Below are positions 1 through 10,200 of a stretch of 64,000 nt of DNA, in pieces; positions within the stretch are counted from its first letter, which is position 1, and every line of letters starts with the position of its first letter. The position numbers and the translations under genes were made by a program. Below the pieces are notes generated by a model. That model was not told the DNA's origin. It searched no databases and saw only the letters and a program-made list of their open reading frames with translations. Origin of the DNA: Blattamonas nauphoetae (lineage: Eukaryota; Preaxostyla; Oxymonadida); assembly GCA_033064195.1 (NCBI GenBank), contig JARBJD010000047.1, positions 1 through 64,000 on the forward strand. Reading direction: 5' to 3'.

Positions 1-330
1 AGTTGCGTCCCAAAATCATTTTTTTGCACAATTACCGTTCATCTGTTTAGTCGACAGAAAAGAGTGAATTACTGGATTTCAAGTAGGATCGCGTTCGATA
101 AAGCCATTTTTTGATCCGGACACTTTTGCACACTTTTTATCACAGAACAAGTTGAAAATGGAGAAATGATGTAAAACAACGTAAAAACCCTATTCTGTGT
201 GAGAGAACCAATACAAATACATCTATTGAAGAAAAAGACGTGAAAAGTGCGGATCGGAAGATTCGACAAGATTGATGAATTTAGACTTAAGAATTGGAGA
301 GACATATCCAATTAAGGTGGTTTGAGATAT
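1..330. repeat. Degenerate dispersed repeat R1, copy 1
   Basis: The first ~200 bases resemble bases ~58,265-58,450 on the same strand and the reverse complement of ~57,540-57,665. All three share a core of GATCGCG, then CCATTTTTT or a close variant, then CACACTTTTT, then a conserved AAAAC. The copies differ by many substitutions and small gaps, so they are old. Bases 200-330 hold only AT-rich sequence. I see no terminal repeats for this copy because the window cuts it. The family is unknown to me. Confidence 0.5.
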
Positions 331-1156
331 AAAGTGAAGTGAAATTGAGATTGATCTGAATTAGAGGACAAGGAGGACGATCAACAAGTCCGTGTCAGTT
401 TGTGATCTATAAGATGAGAAATTCATGACAAAAGATACATGATCGAGTGAAAACAGGAGAAAGCATCAGATAGGTGAACAGGCCAGATTGTTTTCTGCCT
501 GTTAGACACGATCCGTCTCACCTGAAAAAAGTGCTGAGTGTCTGTCAATGTGAACGAAATAAATGACACAAACCAAAAGAATCGCATGCAATACACGGTA
601 TAAGGTCGGTTCAATCATCGATCTGACCGATTAAAGTTGTTTGATGGAGAATGAGTCACCTGATCTTTGAATTTGTAGAAAAGTGAGTGAAAATGAAAAA
701 AAGAGATAATATAAACCTTCAAGATGGAGATTTTGATTGTTCCTGGGAGATGAATAGCTTTCTCAACGATCTTTCAAATGTTGACGGAGTTGTAACGCAC
801 GCGTCCTTTCATTCAGAATCGCCCAACTGTGAGTGGTGGGGATCGAGGCTGACACCAATCGTGACCTGCGAAATCACGCAAAAGCGTTCAGGGTCGAACT
901 GTCATACAATGGGACGACGCTGTGCTCGATCAAGTTATGGCCGAACCCGACCTGAGTACAGATTGAGTTGATTCCCAACGAAACACTCATCATAGTTCAC
1001 AGAACACGATATTAACTCGAGAATGAGGTTGGATGGTAAGTGATACAGTGATTAAAGGCTGAAAAGGGAACGAATTGAAGAACGATGATCGTTATTCCAG
1101 TAAATATTTGTTATGGCTCGATCAAAATTCATCAAGAAGTCAAGACAATTTAACAG
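331..1156. other. Stretch without a confident gene
   Basis: A 94-codon frame at 687-971 could be an upstream exon of the SPRY-like gene that follows, but I cannot connect it by splice sites. Bases ~1,067-1,130 are partly repeated at ~2,137-2,200 (shared GAATTGAAGAA, then CCAGTAAATATTTG, then TATGGCTCGATCAAA), so the two blocks come from a local duplication. An acceptor-like CAG at 1154-1156 precedes the first recognisable exon. Confidence 0.4.
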
Positions 1157-1943
1157 ATGCAAGCTGAAATTGTTGTCGCATTCAGTCCATCCCACTTCAG
1201 AGTGAGTGGATCTACTGTCACACGAGTCAATTCAGACGGGTGGGTCGGATGTTTCACAAACCCTATCTCGGAAGGCATTCATCGACTGTCAATCAGAACA
1301 GAAGCACCACACGCGAGTATGCTCAATCTCCATTCATCATCTTCATTCACTCGTGTTTTTAGTGATCGGTGTGTGTGACATTGCCGAGTACTCTAGATGT
1401 TTGACAAATGGAACATTCACTTCTCCAAAAGCAGCGATGATGTGGGTGAGAATTTTTGATGTCATAAAAAAGTTCGATTTCTTTTTTTCGAATCTCGTCT
1501 CGTCATACAGCAGTGGTAGTCATTGTCCATTCTCAATGGTTCGTTGGATATACCATTCAACGTCATTCTCGTGAATCCAGACCAGATACTGGCACGAGTT
1601 ACTAGCCTCGTGTTTTGATTTGAGTCCTCGAACTTTTTTATGATGTCTAAAATTCTGACCCATGTACAACAATGGATCTCTCTTTTCGGCTGGTCGACAA
1701 CTTGTTCGGAACACACCTCCTCGAGAAGGGCAGGAGTGGTCGGCGGAGGCTGATTTGGAGAAGAGGACACTCCACTTCTTCATCGACGGTGTCCAACAGC
1801 CACACCACTTCACTGACATCCCTGTCCCTCTCGTCTTCGCCATCGATGTCCACACGAAGGATATTCCAATAGAGATCACGTTTTGGGGAGAAGAACAACA
1901 ATCACACGTGATTCATCAGGGAATTGGACACAATTTGGGATGA
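1157..1943 (+). pseudogene. SPRY-like (B30.2-type) protein, exon interrupted by a MITE
   Basis: Two exons are visible: 1157-1316 and 1363-1943, with a 46-nt GT..AG intron. Exon 1 encodes an N-terminal half ending in GIHRLSIRTE. Exon 2 continues IGVCDIAEYS, then SPKAAMM. After the inserted element it resumes at YNNGSLFSAGRQL and gives the typical SPRY core EADLEKRTLHFFIDG and HHFTDIPVPLVFAID. SPRY domains are beta-sandwich protein-binding modules. Removing bases 1444-1665 (element plus one target duplication, 222 nt) leaves an unbroken frame to the TGA at 1941-1943. Read through, the element contributes a stop near 1574, so this copy should be truncated. Upstream exons are not identified, and the partner and cellular role are unknown. 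This family differs from the SPRY genes at 14-41 kb. Confidence 0.6.
1444..1661. mobile_element. 218-bp MITE, family A, copy 1
   Basis: The ends are imperfect inverted repeats of ~35 bp: GGGTGAGAATTTTTGATGTC at the left, and the reverse complement of the right end begins GGGTCAGAATTTTAGACATC. Both continue into ATAAAAAAGTTCGA. A 4-bp direct duplication, ATGT, flanks it at 1440-1443 and 1662-1665. A second copy of exactly the same length lies at 55,143-55,360 with a different 4-bp duplication. There is no coding capacity, so it is a non-autonomous DNA transposon. The superfamily is not settled: 4-bp duplications other than TTAA occur in few groups. Confidence 0.85.
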
Positions 1944-2371
1944 ATTGTCATTGTTCATCGATTTTCTTTTTCACTCATTTCTAAAATAACACTTGCCTGT
2001 GAACATTTATCTGTCCCGCCTAGATTGTGGAATATGCAGAGGTGTTTCATTCTCAATCAAAAGTACAGTCCACGGAACACAACATCAACGAGAGAAATAG
2101 GTTGTATGGAAAGGACCAATGTGATTACAGGTGGAGAAGGGGAAGAATTGAAGAATGAAGCTCCTGATACCAGTAAATATTTGGTATGGCTCGATCAAAT
2201 CCATCTTTTTCGTTTCTACATTAACAGAAGATCTCTCAATTCGACGAACAAGAAGGAGTGGATTCAATCTTTTTTTCTCGAAATTTCTGGACACAAGGTG
2301 GTACTTGAGATTGATGAAGATCCAACCACAGCTTTTTTCTCAACACGAATTGAAACAACCAACAAACAGAC
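1944..2371. other. Intergenic stretch, 428 bp
   Basis: This holds the partial duplicate of ~1,067-1,130 at ~2,137-2,200. Otherwise I see nothing that supports a gene. It includes the presumed promoter of the SH3-RRM gene that starts at 2372. Confidence 0.4.
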
Positions 2372-3979
2372 ATGACGCAAGAAGGACGAATTATGTATCC
2401 TTTCACTCGCGATGAGACCTATCCTGACGGACTGACTGTGACAACTGACATGATTGTGGAGATTGTGGACGATTATGAAGACGATTGGACACTGGCTCGG
2501 AACAAAGAGACCGGCGAAGAAGGATTCATTCCGACGTCGTACTACGAACGGAACGAACCGGATTGTGAAATAATTGTCTACAACCTTCCCCTCCACGCAA
2601 CAGAAGAAGAAGTGTTCGAACGACTCTCCCACCTCCATCCGACCGTCCGGCTCCAAATCGACAAACGAGACAACAGAAAACGAATTGCATTTGTGCGATT
2701 CACGACTTTTAAGGAATTGGAGGAAGGGTTGAGGTTAATTCCTGATCTTCGTCTTTTCGGAGTGCAGCAGACAGCTCGACGGAAGAAGCCGCAATCAACT
2801 GAAGTTCCGACGGCAGACGAATTAGAAGGGACTTGCTTTGAAGTGATGATTGAGCAGTTGGACGCCTCGGAGACACAGGAAAGCTTGGAAGAACTTGTTG
2901 GGTCGATAACGACGCTGTCGGTTGGAATGTCCGTTGACCGACGAGACAGAACGAAGAAAGTTGGATTTGTGCGAGTGGCAGACCAGGAAGCATGCGACGA
3001 GATCGAGAACATTGTGAACGAGACCTCGAGAAGTGGCCGACCAATGCGCTTCAAGTTCAACGGCGTCAAACGAGCTCCTGCTCCCCGATCACCACCCGTT
3101 TCTGGTCAACCGCAAGATTCACAGAGTCGCTTCAAACCAGAACTCCGAATCCAGAATCTGCCAAACAACGTGACGGAGGGTTGGATTATGTCGCACTTCG
3201 ATAAGAAAGACGTGTTCAATATCAGAATCTCTGAATCAACAACAGGCGAACAATTCGCGATTGTGAAGTTTAACTCGTTTTCAGCTCAAGAAGAGGCATT
3301 TTCGTCGGTTGAGATGAGAATGGGCGGGTTGGAACAAACACTGGTGCGGCCTTCGACGACAACGTTCAAAATTGTGAACTGCCCGCGAGGGATGGATCAG
3401 ACAGTGCTGCGGACACACTTCTGTCCCCTCCGAATCACTCGAATTGACGTTCAAGAGAATCGCTCGTCTCCGTTCCTGGAAGTTCTCCTCCTCACATTCG
3501 AATCCGCGGAAGACATGAAGAAAGGAATCGAGCTCGGCGAGTCTCTTCGTTTTGGGAGGTCCTTCGCTCACATTGTTCCGTCGATGTTTACTCCGCCATC
3601 AAACATGACACTGACTTTCCAGACACCGCTCACACTCCCAGTGAACCCAACAGTGAAACTGCCACTCCCATTACCCGCACAGGCCGTTCCACAGAGCACA
3701 GTCCAACCACTCATCTTGACACTGAAACAGCAGTCAACACAGAATCTCCCGAGCATCGTCAGACCACCCTTAATCAAGGAGTGGAAGCCCCAACCATCAC
3801 GCCCGACTCGATTCTCACGCCACGATGAGACTCCAGGCTCAGAGACTCTCGTAACTCCTCTTCTGGAGACTCCCCAAGTTCGTCTTCACCTCCCTAACCA
3901 ACATCAGCAAAGTGGTCTCCGTCAACGCTTCGTGTTTGATCCGCCACCACCTGCTGTTTCCGTAGAAGGAACATATTGA
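2372..3979 (+). CDS. SH3 domain plus four RRM-like domains, RNA-binding adaptor
   Basis: 535 residues in one exon, ending in TGA. Residues ~8-60 read as an SH3 domain: MYPFTRDE at the ALYDY position, then EDDWTLARN, then TGEEGFIPTSYYE, which matches the SH3 pattern of tryptophan, G-x-x-G-x-I-P and Tyr. Four RRM-like units follow: ~66-135 (RNP2-like IIVYNL, RNP1-like KRIAFVRF), ~155-232 (FEVMIEQL, KKVGFVRV), ~257-328 (ELRIQNL, QFAIVKF) and ~331-405 (TFKIVNC, FLEVLLLTF). Residues 405-535 are rich in Pro, Thr and Leu and probably disordered. RRMs bind single-stranded RNA; SH3 domains bind proline-rich peptides. It probably links an RNA to a protein partner, possibly in splicing or mRNA handling. 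The combination is unusual. I know no gene symbol. The start is the first ATG of the frame. Confidence 0.8.
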   Translation: MTQEGRIMYPFTRDETYPDGLTVTTDMIVEIVDDYEDDWTLARNKETGEEGFIPTSYYERNEPDCEIIVYNLPLHATEEEVFERLSHLHPTVRLQIDKRDNRKRIAFVRFTTFKELEEGLRLIPDLRLFGVQQTARRKKPQSTEVPTADELEGTCFEVMIEQLDASETQESLEELVGSITTLSVGMSVDRRDRTKKVGFVRVADQEACDEIENIVNETSRSGRPMRFKFNGVKRAPAPRSPPVSGQPQDSQSRFKPELRIQNLPNNVTEGWIMSHFDKKDVFNIRISESTTGEQFAIVKFNSFSAQEEAFSSVEMRMGGLEQTLVRPSTTTFKIVNCPRGMDQTVLRTHFCPLRITRIDVQENRSSPFLEVLLLTFESAEDMKKGIELGESLRFGRSFAHIVPSMFTPPSNMTLTFQTPLTLPVNPTVKLPLPLPAQAVPQSTVQPLILTLKQQSTQNLPSIVRPPLIKEWKPQPSRPTRFSRHDETPGSETLVTPLLETPQVRLHLPNQHQQSGLRQRFVFDPPPPAVSVEGTY

Positions 3980-4250
3980 AAGGAAGATGAGATGAAATGT
4001 AGTAAAATTGGATCTATACAATCAAACACCTGAATAGAACAGCTCTTCTTTACTTTGAAAGACGTTTTTCGTTTCTTTCAATCATTCACATTGGCTAAAT
4101 CGACACTTTTCTCCAAACACGTCCTCTCCATGGTTGTGATGGGATTTGGGTCAACAAAATGGAGTTAAACCACATTTGATCATTGAATCGATGAACGAGC
4201 TGGTCATTGTTTCTTGGTCCGAATAAAGGGCTAGATCGAGTGGAATAACG
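3980..4250. other. Intergenic stretch, 271 bp
   Basis: 3' flank of the SH3-RRM gene and 5' flank of the large surface gene. I see no gene, RNA or clear promoter motif. Confidence 0.4.
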
Positions 4251-7200
4251 ATGATGATCGTCTCTGTCTGGTCCACAGTGGTGGCTTTGTTGGGATCATT
4301 CTCATTTCCAGATCTCCAGAGCTCAATTGATCATGCCGTCTCTGGATCGAACGATCATCACGAAGCTCACATCGTTCTGTCTCAACCGAATTATCAGTCC
4401 AATTCGGCCTTTTTCGTGTCGCAACAGCTGTCTGTATTCGGAAACAGAAACTGCTTCGCAACAGTGCTTGAAGGAGTGGATTGCCATCACAGCTTACTGA
4501 CATTCTCGAACTGTTCATCGGAAATGAGTTTCTTTGCCTTTTCGCCCGATTCATGCCACGCCGTTTCACTGACTGATGGATCGAAGTGCACACTGAGTCA
4601 TTGCGATATCCGCCCGAACGACCGTCTCTCGTCGTTCATTACTGATAAGTCGGACATTCTCGTTTCGAGTTGTTCGTTCACTTTCAACCCATCCCGGACG
4701 AGCTCACAATCACTTGTATCATCTAATGGATGTTATTCATCTGCCTGTTTTGTCTCCTGTCACGTGGAAGACGTCCACCACGTCACCAACCAACCATTCC
4801 TTGCCTCCACGACACTCGCCCAAGTATCACTTTCAGAATGCACACTGTCGAATTTTTCAGTGAATGCCCGTTCCGCTGTGCCGACAGTTGCGAAGATTAG
4901 CAACGTGAGCATTTCCGATTCGCACTTCAAATTGTGCGAAGAGGTTCTCTACGGCGGAATTGTCAGCGACATGAACAGTGGTGCCTCAATGCATGCATTG
5001 AACACCACGTTCTCGCATTGCAGCTCAAATGTGGATACAACGATGAATAATGGGAGCATGGAACGCGTTGAACTCGCAGCCTCTCACTCGTTCATTTCGT
5101 GCGTCTGGACTAGTACCACAACGACAGGTACTGGAGGAGCAATCAATGTCGACAAATCTGGTGATTTATTTGTTGATAAATGCACAATCACGCAATACAC
5201 TGCAACTACTGCTTCGTCAAACGGTGGCGGAATCTTCTTCAGATCTGAAGCAACATTCCAGCTTCTTGTTAATAACTCTGTGATTGATCAGTGCACGAGT
5301 TATTCCTATTCGGGAGCACTGTATGGAAACAACTCCAGCAAACTCGAAATCATGTTTTCCAACTTTACGAAAAATATTGCAAAGGTCCACATTGCTGGAT
5401 GCTACTTTTGGAACTTGCCCGCAGGCACTCTGATCCAAAATCTTCGATTTGAGTTCGGATATGTTGAATCAGAAACCGGACACACAGGATTCCTCGATTG
5501 TGCGAATCCGACTGGAAATTCACACTATTCGAATCTTCTCTTCAACCAAAACTCGGCGGGTCGTGGAGGAGCGAATTTGTACGGAGCAACGAAAGGAGGA
5601 CAGACAGTGTCGTGGTTTAGTTGTATCTTCTACAAAAACGAAGCCAGAGACAAATTTAAACTTTGTGGTGATGATAGTCAACTTATTCCGTGTGGAAATG
5701 ACTTTTATTTCCTTCACGATCGTGAAGATTGGAACGCCACGCTCGCAGATCCAACGACGTTCGCAAACTGTTTTTCAACGTCAGACTGGCCTCGCGTGGC
5801 GATAAATTGGAAAAACTTAACAACTCACAACGTCGTCTTCTTCCCCGACAACAAAACATCACTTTCGTCGATCTTTCCCGATCCTGGTGTCATTCTGAGC
5901 AAACGAGCCGAAGCTCTCGATGATCCACAATGCGGTGGACACTATGCACTCCCCTGTGCCACACTGAGCTATGTCTTCTCTGACAGACTCTCAGCGTCCA
6001 CAGGAGAAGTTCTGGTTGAGGCTGGGCTGTATGAAGAAACACAGAATTGTGTGAAGCAGACGAAAGATGCTACGATCACTTCGTATGGAAACGCCAATCC
6101 GCAATTCGAGGTACAAGCGAATTCGGGAGTGTTTCTGTCGGTTGATTCGGACTTGAATCTGAAGTTGAAATGGCTGTCGATTTTTGCGATGGAAGGAACG
6201 CAGATTTTGGAGCATCGTGGAACTGGGGAAGTGACCGTTGAATCGTGTGTGATGGGGACGAGTGGGGATGTGGGAGTGACTCGAAGTGGGAGTGGAGTGA
6301 GTCTGATTGCTGTTTTGAGTGGAACATTCACAATGACAGAATCCGAGCTTCGATGGTGTTCGACCAGTCGAACGCTTCTCTCTTCAGCTGGCTCGACGCA
6401 TCTTCACTCATCCCGAATCGTGTTTGGGGGACAAGACATCTCTGACGCAGGGATGGGTGAGCAAGGAAAAACAGACACACCACTGATTGTTGTGGATGGA
6501 GGAGAAATGACAATCGGAGACAGCTCGATCTCCGACGACGAGACAGAAGAAAGAACTGGCTCGATTTTCCGTGTGAGTGGAGGAACAGTGTCGATCTCGA
6601 CTGAGATCACCATTCAACATCCGACTTTCTCGTTCCCACTGGTCACTCTGTCGTCGGGATCACTGGACATGACAGGGACTTCACTGACGACTCCCCAGAA
6701 TGGAATCAGTGGTTCATCCAGCCTCCTTGAGCAAAATGGTGGAACGCTGACAATGAACGGGATGCGTGTTGAACGAGTTGCGAAAGCGGAAGGTGATGGC
6801 AGTGTGATTTTGGCAGCGCTGAGTGCGTCGTCTCACTCTCTCCACCTGTCCGACATGACGTTCGTGTCTTGTTGCTGTTTGGATGGATATGGAGGAGTTC
6901 TGCACGTCTCTCTAACAAACGACGCCGTGTTGGAAGTGGATGGGACGACCGTGTTCAGTTCGTGCTTGGCGAGTGGAAATGGACAATCACTTTATCTCTC
7001 CCACTCGGATCTGGTGTCGCTTTTGGCAATCGGAAGAATGAATTCGATCAAACCATCTCTTCCAGCCAACAACGCTCTGTTCACCCCAACACAGAAGAAC
7101 CAGTTCTTTGGATACGAATCACCAACATCGGAAGGCTCTCTTCTCTTCTTCTGGTTCCCGTTTGAAGACAGCGATGGTGCGGTGCATGTTCACGCGGAAG

Positions 7201-10200
7201 GGACGAACCACAAACATTGTGGAAAGGCAGGACTTGCTTGCCAATCGCTGAATTTCGGAAGTGGGAAGATGTTGTCGACGAAAACAGTTGAGCTGGACTC
7301 TGGAATTGAGTTGAGTGAGTTGTGGGAAGCAGAGGGAGGAGTGTGGACATTGAAACAGAATGGAGCTTTCTCGATGACGATTGTTGGAGATGGCCAGATT
7401 CGAATTCACAAACCATCGACCGAACTGACACTGGACTCACTGTCATTCGTTCACGACGCCCTGACATTGGGTCGAACAAACCCTTTGATCTCCGTTTCGA
7501 CCGGAAGTCTTGTCTTCTCGTCTTGTTCACTCGGCTCTGTCTTCTGCTCTGTCTGTGTCATTCGTCTCGATAACTGCTGGGACGGTGAAGATGACGAGTT
7601 CGTCGTTCGCATCTGCATCGCTCCTCTCAACATTCGTCGAAGGAAGTGGAGACATCGAAATCACAGACACATCGTTCATCTCTCTCTCCACATCGCCATC
7701 CAACACAGTCCCACTGTCTGTTCTGTCTCTGCAGATCGGACAAGGCAGAAGAGCCGCAATTGGCAAAGTTGATGAACCTGTGCTGTTCTCATCGTGTGTG
7801 TTGAGTGGAGGTGGAGAAGTGTTCGGAGCATCAGTTTCACAGAATGGAATTCTGTCTCTCTCATTCACGTCATTCGTGTCGTGCTCGTGTTCTGGTCTCG
7901 GTGTGTTCGCTCTCGACACAACACAACTGCTTTCTGCTGACTCGCTCTCGTTCAACTCCATTTCGTTTGGATCGATTGCAGACAACACTCTGTCATCGAG
8001 TGGAGTTGGCAAGCCTGCCGTGTTCGTTTCTGTTGCTGATCTTTCCGACTCGTCGTTCCTTTCTGCACTCCGCACTGCCCTCCTTCCGACTGAACCAGCG
8101 AATTCTCTGTTCTTCAACTCGACGGAGCGAGATCTGGTTCAGTTTGGAAAACAAGGCGATGATGCTTTGGAAGGGGTTGCGTCTGTTCTTTTTGCTTTCC
8201 ACAAACCGACAGACTCACTCCACATTCGCTCAGTGGATGGAGTGGATCACTCTCTGTGTGGACACACATTCCTTCCTTGTCTCTCCCTCGCCCCCTCTTT
8301 CGCGACTGCTGCGTCAGTCTCAACTGTTGACAAGATTGTTCTGGACACCGACATCTCACTGTCATCTCAAGTGACGATGAGCACCGCGACCATCACTCTC
8401 ACTTCGTCTGACACCGCCAAAACCATTCGACTGTCAGACTCTGCCGCTTTTTCTGTTGAGTCTGGTGATTGGACACTCGAATCGCTATCATTCGTTTCGG
8501 ATGAACTAACACTGGGTCGATCGACTCCAATGATCTCAGTTTCGACAGGAAGTCTTGTCTTCTCGTCTTGCTCACTCGGCTCTCTGTCTTCTGCTCTGTC
8601 TGTACCATTCGTCTCGATCACTGGCGGGTCTGTCACGATGAACGGAGCAACAATCTTGACATTTGATTCACTCGCTGCTCCTCTTGTTTCAATCTCATCT
8701 GGAAATCTTGAATTAGACTGGACAACACTGAGTGGAACATGCTCGTCGTCGACATCTCTGTTCTCTCTCTCCGGAGGAACCACCAATCTGAAGTCGACGA
8801 TCACTTCACTTCTGCCACAAGCCAATGTTTTCGTTCTGACATCAACAGCTGTTTTAAATGTTGAATCAGGACTGCACACACTCAACTCAAACAACATCCA
8901 CACTCTGTTGACCATGAACGGTGGAAAGGTGACGATGACGAGTTCGTCGTTCTCGTCTGCCTCGCTCCTCTCAACATTCATCGAAGGAAATGGAGATATC
9001 GAAATCACAGACACATCGTTCAGTTCTCTCTCCACATCGCCATCCAACACTATCCCACTGTCTGTTCTGTCTCTACAGATCGGACAAGGCAGAAAAGCTA
9101 CGATTGGCAAAGTTGATGAACCCGTGTTGTTCTCGTCGTGTGTGTTGAGTGGAGGTGGAGAAGTGTTTGGAGCATCAGTTTCACACAATGGACTTCTGAC
9201 ACTCTCGTTCACATCATTTGTATCGTGCTCGTGTTCTGGTCTCGGCGTGTTCGCTCTGGACACAACACAACTGCTCTCTGCTGACTCACTTTCCTTCAAC
9301 TCCATTTCGTTTGGATCGATTGCCGACAACAGTCTGTCATCGAGTGGAGCTGGCAAGCCTGCCGTGTTCGTTTATGTTGCTGATCTTTCCGACTCGTCGT
9401 TTCTTTCTGCACTCCGCTCTGCCCTCCTTCCAGCCCAACCAGCGAATTCTCTGTTCTTCAACACGACGGAACGTGATCTTGTTCAATATGGAGGACAAAA
9501 CGAAGATGGTTCGGAGGTGATTATGTCTGTTCTTTATGCTTTCCACAAACCAACTGACTCACTCCACATTCGCTCAGTGGATGGAGTGGATCACTCGTTG
9601 TGTGGGCACACTTTCCTTCCTTGTCTCTCCCTCGCCCCCTCTTTCGCAACTGCTTCATCCATCGCAACAGTTGACAAGATTGTTCTCGACACTGACATCT
9701 CACTTTCCTCTCAAGTGACGATGAACACAGCAACCATCACCCTCACATCGTCTGACACAGCCAAAACCATTCGACTGTCAGACTCTGCCGCTTTTTCCGT
9801 TGGATCTGGCGATTGGACACTCAAAAATGTGATCATCGAACTCCCCGCCAGCCTGTCCGCCTCTCTATTCTCAATCACTGGTGGAACCCTCACACTGACT
9901 CCCTCATCTCGACTCGTTCATCCCGACACTCAACAAACTCCAACCGCGCTCTCAGCTCCTCTCTTCTCTCTGACAAAGGGCTCACTTTCCATCAACGGTC
10001 TCCAGACCTCACCACAAGTCTTCTCATCGTTCAGTGGAAACACAGTGATCTTTGTGGACGGCTCAGACCAACCCTCACTCTCGCTGTCTCGCTGCCACTT
10101 CCTCGACTGCTCAGCAAGTACCTCTCAGCTCGCAGGAGCACTTGTTCTGTCTGGCTTGAAAAGCGGATCGATTCTGCTGTCTGATTGTTACTTCGCTCGC

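Noticed and set aside
687-971. 94-codon frame as a stand-alone small gene
   Set aside because: No homology, no splice link to the next exon, and the other frames are equally open in part.
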